From NCBI GenBank assembly GCA_946479785.1, contig CAMLHQ010000085.1, positions 1 to 13,354 on the forward strand: DNA of 13,354 nt, in the 5' to 3' direction. The translations under genes were made by a program, and so were the position numbers. The notes beneath the pieces were generated by a model that searched no databases, was not told where the DNA came from, and was given only the letters and a program-made list of their open reading frames with translations. Of the stretch, positions 7,793 through 13,354 are shown in pieces. Numbering within the stretch: position 1 is the stretch's first letter; every line of letters begins with the position of its first letter. Source of the stretch: an uncultured Nitrospira sp. Its GTDB lineage: Bacteria; Nitrospirota; Nitrospiria; Nitrospirales; Nitrospiraceae.

Positions 7793-8173
7793 ATGATCTT
7801 CAGCGTGCTCAAGAACATTTTTCCCCGCGTTAAGGTGCACCCTATCGTGCTGGTGATCGTTTTTGCCTTTTGCCAGGTGATAGGGACGATGTGCGCCATC
7901 CCTGATGTTTCAATGGCAGTAGATCTTCCTGTGTTGATGGAAGAAGGTATGTCTTGCCCTATGGATGGGACTATCATGTGTCCGCCATCCATCACCTCTT
8001 CTTCAGAACGCCAGGTAAAGCATGTCGCCCTTGTCCTGGTTGATGATACGCCGTTCTCGCTTGCTCCTCTCGCGATGTTTGCTGTTTTCTCTAGCCTGAT
8101 GCTGTGGGCCTGGAGCAGCGCGTACTCCCTTGTCCCCATCTCCATAAGTTCTTCCTCGGTCCTCAGAATTTGA
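7793..8173 (+). CDS. Small membrane-associated protein with Met/Cys cluster, efflux-linked, unknown function
   Basis: I do not recognise a named family. From ATG 7793 it has 126 residues: a positively charged start (KNIFPRVKVHP), a hydrophobic segment PIVLVIVFAFCQVIGTMC (17-34) that fits a signal peptide with a plausible cleavage after VSMA (39-42), a short acidic stretch, then MEEGMSCPMDGTIMCPPS (49-66) with Met49, Met53, Cys55, Met57, Met62 and Cys63, a likely soft-metal (Cu(I)/Ag(I)) site by composition. A second hydrophobic segment (FSLAPLAMFAVFSSLMLWAW, 88-107) would anchor it with the cluster on the periplasmic side. An upstream TTG (7742) would add 17 residues but they are not leader-like, so ATG 7793 is preferred; its Shine-Dalgarno is poor. 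It lies between the first pump and TolC in the same direction. Coding status is likely but not certain, as a long antisense frame covers the same DNA. Confidence 0.68.
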   Translation: MIFSVLKNIFPRVKVHPIVLVIVFAFCQVIGTMCAIPDVSMAVDLPVLMEEGMSCPMDGTIMCPPSITSSSERQVKHVALVLVDDTPFSLAPLAMFAVFSSLMLWAWSSAYSLVPISISSSSVLRI

Positions 8174-8263
8174 TTCACACCTTCCGTCTATTGGCTTGCC
8201 GCTTGGCTTTATAGCTCAGCAGACGGACCTCGATTTTTCCATTTGAAATATTGGAGGTGTGTT
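8174..8263 (+). other. 90-base spacer before the TolC gene
   Basis: Apart from the Shine-Dalgarno at its end, this spacer holds only a near-direct repeat (TTGGCTTGCC then GCTTGGCTTT, 8191-8210) and a TATAGC hexamer at 8210 without a well-spaced -35. I see no convincing promoter, terminator or RNA gene. If the copper genes have their own promoter it could be here or before 7793. Confidence 0.3.
8253..8257 (+). promoter_or_regulatory. Strong Shine-Dalgarno deciding the TolC start
   Basis: GGAGG lies six bases before ATG 8264. This fixes the start at 8264 rather than the in-frame TTG at 8243, and the protein then begins with a normal signal peptide. It is the strongest ribosome binding site in the window, which may mean the outer-membrane factor is made in excess of the pumps or independently of translation upstream. 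Confidence 0.85.
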
Positions 8264-9589
8264 ATGGAACCCACGCGCGTTTTCCATCAACGGCGATTCG
8301 TTCCGATCATGATGTTCCTCGTCATGGTGCTTTTCCCCTGGTCCATTTGTGGGGCGGACAATAGGGCCGTTGTCCGAGCGGATGCGATGGCTCAGGCGCA
8401 TGATGAAGCTCGGATTGACCTTCCATCTCTTTTAGCGGAATTGGAGGCCGCCAATCCTGAAATCAAGGTAGCTCGTCAACGGTGGGAAGCCGCGAAGGCC
8501 GTGGTGCCACAAGTTCAGGCTCTGCCTGATCCGAAGCTACAACTTGGCTATCAGCGTATGCCGATGGTTGATCCGCTCCAGGGGGCGATATATGGGTTTG
8601 GTCAGGATATTCCGTTTCCCGGCAAACTGAGCCTCAAGGGAGAGGTTGCCCAACGCGAGGCAGAGCGGGTGGAATACGAGTTCACGGCAACCCGTTTAAA
8701 GCTTATCGCGATATTGAAGGAAGCATATTTCAATTTACACTATATCCATAAGAGCATTGAAATCGTCGAGAGTAACAAAGCCCTCTTGACGCAGTTCGAG
8801 AAAACCGCCAAGACCCGTTACAGTGTGGGACAGGCCGCTCAGCAGGATGTCTTCCGAGCTCAGGTCGAAATCTCACGTGTGCTCGACCGGTTGGCAGTCT
8901 TGGATCAACAAAAAGAGAGTCTTCATGCCACGATCAATCGTCTATTGAATCGTCCACCGGCTGGACCGCTGGGAACCCCGGAAGAAATTCACACGACAAT
9001 TCTCACAGTCCCATTACAGGACCTCACCCGTCGGGCTGACGAATTTTCTCCTGCATTATTAGCGACGGCAAAGGGGATCGATCGTTCTGAACGGTCAGTC
9101 TCGCTGGCCAAGCGGCAGTATTACCCGGATTTTGATGTCCAGGCTTTGGGACTTCGCAATGATCGGATCAACGACAACGGGTATCAGTTCATGGTTGGGA
9201 TTAAGATTCCACTCTTCTATGAATCGAAACAAAAGCAAGGGGTACGTGAAGCGTTGGCCAGCTTGGAAGGCGCGCGTGAAGACTTTTCAGCAACTCGGCA
9301 GGATGTGTTGTTTCAGGTCAAAGATGGCTTCGTACAAGCACAGCGCGCCGAGCGGTTGATCACCATTTTGCGAGACGCGATCATTCCGCAAGCCACGCTC
9401 GGCTTGCAAGCCGCTCAGGCCGGCTATGCCGTGGGAAAGGTCGACTTTTTAACCCTCCTCAATAGCCTGTTGACGCTACAGGACAGCCAACTTGAGCTGC
9501 ATGGCGAGATGGTGAATCACGAGAAAGCGCTTGCCCGACTCGAAGCCGTGACCGGTGGACCGCTGTCGGAAAGGAAGCCAGGATCATGA
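8264..9589 (+). CDS. TolC-family outer-membrane efflux factor (CusC/CzcC-like)
   Basis: Outer-membrane channel of a tripartite efflux complex, 441 residues from ATG 8264. A signal peptide is clear: basic HQRRF, hydrophobic IMMFLVMVLFPW, and probable cleavage after SICGA (about residue 31). Cys29 lacks a good lipobox (WSIC), so unlike E. coli CusC it is probably not a lipoprotein. The mature protein shows the two repeated OEP modules: LLAELEAANPEIKVARQRWE with QALPDPKLQLGYQ, then a long coiled-coil (AQQDVFRAQVEISRVLDRL), and a second module with DFDVQALGLRNDR, FMVGIKIPLFYESKQKQGV, and YAVGKVDFLTLLNSLLTLQD near the end. Length is normal for the family. The TGA overlaps the ATG of the CusB-like gene (ATGA), so it is translationally coupled to the copper system. 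As the only outer-membrane factor seen, it may also serve the first adaptor-pump pair. Confidence 0.92.
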   Translation: MEPTRVFHQRRFVPIMMFLVMVLFPWSICGADNRAVVRADAMAQAHDEARIDLPSLLAELEAANPEIKVARQRWEAAKAVVPQVQALPDPKLQLGYQRMPMVDPLQGAIYGFGQDIPFPGKLSLKGEVAQREAERVEYEFTATRLKLIAILKEAYFNLHYIHKSIEIVESNKALLTQFEKTAKTRYSVGQAAQQDVFRAQVEISRVLDRLAVLDQQKESLHATINRLLNRPPAGPLGTPEEIHTTILTVPLQDLTRRADEFSPALLATAKGIDRSERSVSLAKRQYYPDFDVQALGLRNDRINDNGYQFMVGIKIPLFYESKQKQGVREALASLEGAREDFSATRQDVLFQVKDGFVQAQRAERLITILRDAIIPQATLGLQAAQAGYAVGKVDFLTLLNSLLTLQDSQLELHGEMVNHEKALARLEAVTGGPLSERKPGS

Positions 9590-10848
9590 GGCTGCAGCGT
9601 TTAATCCCGATCGGAGCAGTGGTCATCCTTTCCGGGGCGATATTTTTCTGGCTCATATCGAGACCGGTGATGGTCTTGCCAGGGGATTCCAAACAGGATC
9701 CGATGATGGACATGCCCGGAATGGAGCAGTCCGACATGGGACCTAAAGACTCCAAACCTCCTGCACGATCGGGAACGCCGAAGGACCCTGATCTCCCAGC
9801 TGAGTCTGGGGACGCATCCGGAACGATCTCGATCCCGCTCGAGCGGCTGCAAACCATCGGGGTGAAGTATCAGCAAGTATCCAGACGGCCACTGGAGAAA
9901 CTCATTCGAACGGTTGGTCGTGTGGCTGTCGATGAACGAAAGTTGGCGAAAGTCACAATCAAATTCCATGGCTGGATCGAGCAGCTCTTCGTCAGTGCGA
10001 CGGGAGACCATGTCAAAAAGGGCCAGGCGCTATTCACGATTTATAGTCCGGATCTGGTCGCGACGCAGGAGGAATACCTGCTGGCACTGGAGGGACGGAA
10101 GAAACTGGGAGAGAGCGAGTTCGAGGAAGTGGCGCGCAGCTCGCAAGAGTTGCTCGATGCCACCCGGCATCGTTTACACCTTTGGGACATTACGGAGGAT
10201 CACATTCGGGATTTGGAGCGCACGAAGCAGGTGACCAAGACCTTGCCGATCCATTCGCCCATTACGGGCACGGTGATCCGCAAAGAGGTGTTGCAAGGCA
10301 CGCATGTCGAGCCGGGGGAAGAACTCTATACCATCGCGGATCTCTCTCATGTCTGGATTCTGGCAGACATCTACGAGTACGAGCTTGGGTTTGTGAAGAA
10401 GGGTCAAAAGGCGGCTGTGAGTCTTTCCTATGATCCCGGCACGGTCCTGACAGGTCAGGTGGGCTTTATCTACCCCACATTGGATCCGAAGACCCGCACA
10501 GCCAAGGTGCGGTTTGAGCTCGATAATGCCGATGAGAAGTTGAAACCCGACATGTATGCCAATGTCGAAATCCTCATTAACCTGGGGACGCGTCTGGCAA
10601 TCCCGCAGGAGGCCATCATCGAATCCGGGGAGAAGCAGGTCGTGTTTCTCCATCACGGTAAAGGGCGGCTTGAGGCACGCTTAATCAAGACCGGGGTGAA
10701 GGCAGGAGACTGGACTGAAGTAACGGCAGGGCTCAAAGATGGCGAGCACATTGTGACATCGGCGAATTTTCTGATCGACAGTGAAAGTCGACTCAGGTCG
10801 GTTGTTGACGCGATGGGCGGCATGTCGGGCATGAAGCCAAAGGATTGA
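9586..10848 (+). CDS. cusB: CusB-like periplasmic adaptor with Met-rich ends, Cu(I)/Ag(I) efflux
   Basis: Adaptor of 420 residues. An uncleaved-looking N-terminal hydrophobic anchor (residues 7-24) is followed by a Met-rich segment DPMMDMPGMEQSDMG (38-52; Met40, 41, 43, 46, 51), and the C-terminus is AMGGMSGMKPKD (Met410, 413, 416). E. coli CusB binds Cu(I)/Ag(I) through N-terminal methionines and hands it to CusA, so this arrangement supports a copper/silver role. Fold marks: IKFHGWIEQLFVSATGDHVK then KGQALFTIYSPDLVATQEEY (first lipoyl half and start of hairpin), IHSPITGTVIRKEVLQGTHV (second half), LSHVWILADIYEYEL (beta-barrel), and DPKTRTAKVRFEL with LKPDMYANVEI. No CPMHP-type heavy-metal binding domain is present. 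Shine-Dalgarno-like AAGGA lies about ten bases before the ATG, inside the tolC end. ATGA overlap upstream; the pump gene begins six bases after its stop. Confidence 0.93.
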   Translation: MRLQRLIPIGAVVILSGAIFFWLISRPVMVLPGDSKQDPMMDMPGMEQSDMGPKDSKPPARSGTPKDPDLPAESGDASGTISIPLERLQTIGVKYQQVSRRPLEKLIRTVGRVAVDERKLAKVTIKFHGWIEQLFVSATGDHVKKGQALFTIYSPDLVATQEEYLLALEGRKKLGESEFEEVARSSQELLDATRHRLHLWDITEDHIRDLERTKQVTKTLPIHSPITGTVIRKEVLQGTHVEPGEELYTIADLSHVWILADIYEYELGFVKKGQKAAVSLSYDPGTVLTGQVGFIYPTLDPKTRTAKVRFELDNADEKLKPDMYANVEILINLGTRLAIPQEAIIESGEKQVVFLHHGKGRLEARLIKTGVKAGDWTEVTAGLKDGEHIVTSANFLIDSESRLRSVVDAMGGMSGMKPKD

Positions 10849-10854
10849 TGATCC

Positions 10855-13354
10855 ATGGTTGAGCAGATCATCGAGTTCAGCGCGAGAAATCGTTTCATTG
10901 TATTCCTGCTCGTGTTTTCTTTTTCTGCTGTCGGCCTCTGGGCCATGTGGCAGACGCCGATCGATGCACTTCCGGACATTTCTGATACGCAAGTCATCGT
11001 CTATACCACTTGGGCTGGGCGATCCCCGGACCTCGTGGAGGATCAAATCACGTACCCGATCGTCACGGCATTACTGTCTGCACCGAATGTGACCGTTGTT
11101 CGAGGCTTTTCTGATTTTGGCTATTCATACGTCTACATTCTCTTCAAGGACGGCACAGATATCTACTGGGCTCGTTCTCGTGTTTTAGAGCGATTGAATC
11201 AATTGACCGGTCGTATGCCGGAAGGCGTGATGCCGCAGTTGGGTCCAGATGCCACGGGAGTCGGATGGGTCTTTCAATATGCCCTCGTGGATGAATCTGG
11301 ACAGCATGATCTCGCGTCTTTGAGAAGTTTCCAGGATTGGTACCTGCAGTACTGGCTGCGAGCCGTCGAGGGCGTGGCTGAAGTGGCGAGCATCGGTGGC
11401 TTCGTCCGACAGTATCAGGTCAATCTTGATCCGACCAAAGTCCTGGCCTATCGCCTCTCGATTCCCTCGATCGTGGAAACGATTCGCCAGAGCAACAACG
11501 ACGTGGGCGGCCGGGTGGTGGAATTCTCCGGCATCGAATATGTGGTACGAGGGCGTGGGTACATCAAAAAGCCTGACGACATTGAAAAGATTGCCATCGG
11601 AGTCAGTGAGCATGGGACGCCCATTCTACTGCGTGATGTGGCGACCGTCCGTCTCGGTCCAGACATGCGGCGAGGGTTGGTGGAACTCAATGGCCAAGGC
11701 GAGGTTGTAGGGGGCATCGTGGTCATGCGCTTCGGCGAGAACGCCCTGACTGTCATTGAACGTGTCAAAGCCAAGATTAAAGAGCTCGAGCCATCGATGC
11801 CGGCAGGTGTGAAGGTCGTGACTGTCTATGACCGAAGCGATTTGATTCATGAATCCATTGCGACAGCGGACGAAAGTCTCCGTGAAGAGCTGATCGTGAC
11901 GGGCCTTCTGATTTTGGGGTTTTTGCTGCATGTCCGCTCGGCCATTGTCCCAATCCTCACATTGCCACTGGCCGTCCTAATCTCTTTTATTCCCATTTAT
12001 ATGATGAACATTGGACTGAACATCATGTCGCTCGGCGGGATCATCGTGGCGATCGGCGACATGGTGGACGCGGCGATTGTGATGGTCGACAACGCCCATA
12101 AACGGTTGGAAGAGTGGGAACGCGATGGACGAATCGGAGATCGGCTCCAAGTCTTAATTGACTCCGCCAAAGAGGTCGGCCCGCCCATTTTTGCGTCTGT
12201 CCTCGTGATCGCCATTTCCTTCATTCCGGTCTTCGCCCTCGAAGCTCAAGAAGGTCGCATGTTCAAACCGTTGGCCTGGACAAACAACCTCGCCATCGCC
12301 ATGTGCGCCGTGCTGGCGATTACACTGGTACCGGCCTGCCTCCCCACCTTCATTCGGGGAAAGATTTTTCCAGAACAGAAGCATCCGGTAAGCCGCTCGC
12401 TTCAACGGCTGTATGCCCCCTTACTGCAGACAGCCTTGCACTATCGAAAAGCCGTCGTGATCGGCGCGATTTTATTAATGGCCAGCATCGTGCCGCTCTA
12501 CCAGCAGATGGGCTCCGAGTTTATGCCGCCCCTGTATGAAGGCACGATCTTGTATATGCCGACGACCTTGCCAGGTCTCTCCGTTACGGAAGCCGGACGG
12601 CTGCTGCAAATCATGGATCAGAAACTCCGTTCGTTTCCTGAAGTTGATCATGTCTTCGGCAAGGCTGGTCGGGCAGAAACCTCCACTGACCCGGCCCCCT
12701 TCAGCATGATGGAAGTGGTGGTCGAGCTAAAAGCGAAGCAACATTGGCGACCAGGGTTGAGCTATGAAGGGCTCATCGACGAGATGGATCGAACGCTGCA
12801 ATTTCCCGGCGTGACCAACGCCTGGACAATGCCAATCAAGAATCGGATCGATATGCTGACGACCGGCATTCGAACTCCGGTCGGGATCAAGATTTTTGGA
12901 CCAGATTTGAAGCAAATCGAAAAGATTGGTGAGCGTCTAGAAATTGTGTTGAAGGACGTGCCGGGGACACGGAGTGTGTATGCCGAGCGGGTATCAAGCG
13001 GTTACTTCCTGGACTTCACGATTAACCGCGAAGAAATTGCTCGCTATGGCCTGAAGCTCATGGATGTCGGCCGGATCATTGAATCCGCAATCGGGGGAGA
13101 AAATATTGCTACCACCATCGAAGGGCGAGAGCGGTACCCGATCAATGTACGATATCTGCGCGAACTCCGAGACGACCCCCAAAAGCTACAACGGGTGCTG
13201 GTCGATACTCCAACTGGAGCGCAAGTTCCTCTTGCCCAACTCACGACACTTCGTTTTGTCAATGGCCCGCCCATGATCCGGGATGAAAACGGTATGCTCG
13301 CGGGATATGTATTTCTCGATATGACCGGGCGGGATATCGGCGGCTATGTGGAGG
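10855..13354 (+). CDS. cusA: CusA-like Cu(I)/Ag(I) RND efflux pump, 3' partial
   Basis: Open from ATG 10855 to the window edge (833 codons of about 1040), so the final transmembrane helices are outside. Start is set by AGGA at 10841-10844 and the conserved beginning MVEQIIEFSARNRFIV; ATG 10848 is in another frame and stops after four codons. Typical pump segments: TPIDALPDISDTQVIVYTTW, DLVEDQITYPIVTALLSAP, GFSDFGYSYVYILFKDGTD. The three methionines that carry Cu(I)/Ag(I) in E. coli CusA (Met573, 623, 672) are all kept: Met568 (LYMPTTLPG), Met618 (APFSMMEV) and Met667 (RIDMLTTGI), with a constant offset of five. TM4 reads AIGDMVDAAIVMVDNAHKRL, the CusA signature with Asp405, but with Asp412 where family members have Glu, and an added Asp402. 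Other marks: EAQEGRMFKPLAW and GSEFMPPLYEG. Tightly packed behind the CusB-like gene, hence the same operon. Confidence 0.94.
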   Translation, partial: MVEQIIEFSARNRFIVFLLVFSFSAVGLWAMWQTPIDALPDISDTQVIVYTTWAGRSPDLVEDQITYPIVTALLSAPNVTVVRGFSDFGYSYVYILFKDGTDIYWARSRVLERLNQLTGRMPEGVMPQLGPDATGVGWVFQYALVDESGQHDLASLRSFQDWYLQYWLRAVEGVAEVASIGGFVRQYQVNLDPTKVLAYRLSIPSIVETIRQSNNDVGGRVVEFSGIEYVVRGRGYIKKPDDIEKIAIGVSEHGTPILLRDVATVRLGPDMRRGLVELNGQGEVVGGIVVMRFGENALTVIERVKAKIKELEPSMPAGVKVVTVYDRSDLIHESIATADESLREELIVTGLLILGFLLHVRSAIVPILTLPLAVLISFIPIYMMNIGLNIMSLGGIIVAIGDMVDAAIVMVDNAHKRLEEWERDGRIGDRLQVLIDSAKEVGPPIFASVLVIAISFIPVFALEAQEGRMFKPLAWTNNLAIAMCAVLAITLVPACLPTFIRGKIFPEQKHPVSRSLQRLYAPLLQTALHYRKAVVIGAILLMASIVPLYQQMGSEFMPPLYEGTILYMPTTLPGLSVTEAGRLLQIMDQKLRSFPEVDHVFGKAGRAETSTDPAPFSMMEVVVELKAKQHWRPGLSYEGLIDEMDRTLQFPGVTNAWTMPIKNRIDMLTTGIRTPVGIKIFGPDLKQIEKIGERLEIVLKDVPGTRSVYAERVSSGYFLDFTINREEIARYGLKLMDVGRIIESAIGGENIATTIEGRERYPINVRYLRELRDDPQKLQRVLVDTPTGAQVPLAQLTTLRFVNGPPMIRDENGMLAGYVFLDMTGRDIGGYVE

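Noticed and set aside
7756..8178. 140-codon open frame on the - strand opposite the small Met/Cys protein
   Set aside because: The + frame has a leader, anchor and metal-type cluster and matches operon direction. The antisense product has no domain or leader, though this is the one shadow I would re-test.
10848..10862. ATG at 10848 overlapping the CusB-like stop as start of the CusA-like gene
   Set aside because: It is in the wrong frame and meets a stop after four codons; ATG 10855 opens the real frame.

Overview
The window is a gene-dense stretch with all confident genes on the + strand except one short remnant. It is most likely bacterial and chromosomal. Gene content and protein style (archaeal-type methionine adenosyltransferase beside an AIR-synthase-family protein, then stacked heavy-metal RND efflux genes, moderately high GC) suggest a Nitrospira-like member of Nitrospirota. 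That placement is an inference from recognition; no 16S gene or other marker is present.

Left part (2-3031): the 3' end of a CapA-family (poly-gamma-glutamate/capsule type) metallophosphatase-like protein, then an archaeal-type S-adenosylmethionine synthetase, followed immediately and in the same reading frame, separated only by one TGA, by a stand-alone AIR-synthase (PurM/HypE/ThiL superfamily) protein. The last two look like a two-gene unit. A 3' fragment of a glyoxalase/VOC-family gene lies on the opposite strand (3004-3288) and fills the gap before the next operon.

Right part (3334-13354): two heavy-metal efflux (HME-RND) systems in tandem. The first has a lipoprotein-like periplasmic adaptor (CzcB/CusB family) and a complete 1042-residue RND pump, joined by an ATGA overlap. 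This pump lacks the three copper-binding methionines of CusA and has an atypical TM4 motif, so it is probably not a Cu(I)/Ag(I) pump. The second system has a TolC-family outer-membrane factor with a strong ribosome binding site, a CusB-like adaptor with Met-rich ends (ATGA overlap with TolC), and a CusA-like pump cut off by the right edge of the window. This second pump keeps all three CusA copper-binding methionines and the CusA-type TM4 motif, with one Glu-to-Asp change.

Between the two systems sits a small membrane-associated protein of about 126 residues with a compact Met/Cys cluster, probably an accessory metal-binding factor. Only one outer-membrane factor is visible, so the two pumps may share it. 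The CusA-like gene has no stop inside the window (10855 to the end) and was translated by hand in full.

No tRNA, rRNA, insertion sequence, CRISPR array, integrase or convincing intrinsic terminator was found.
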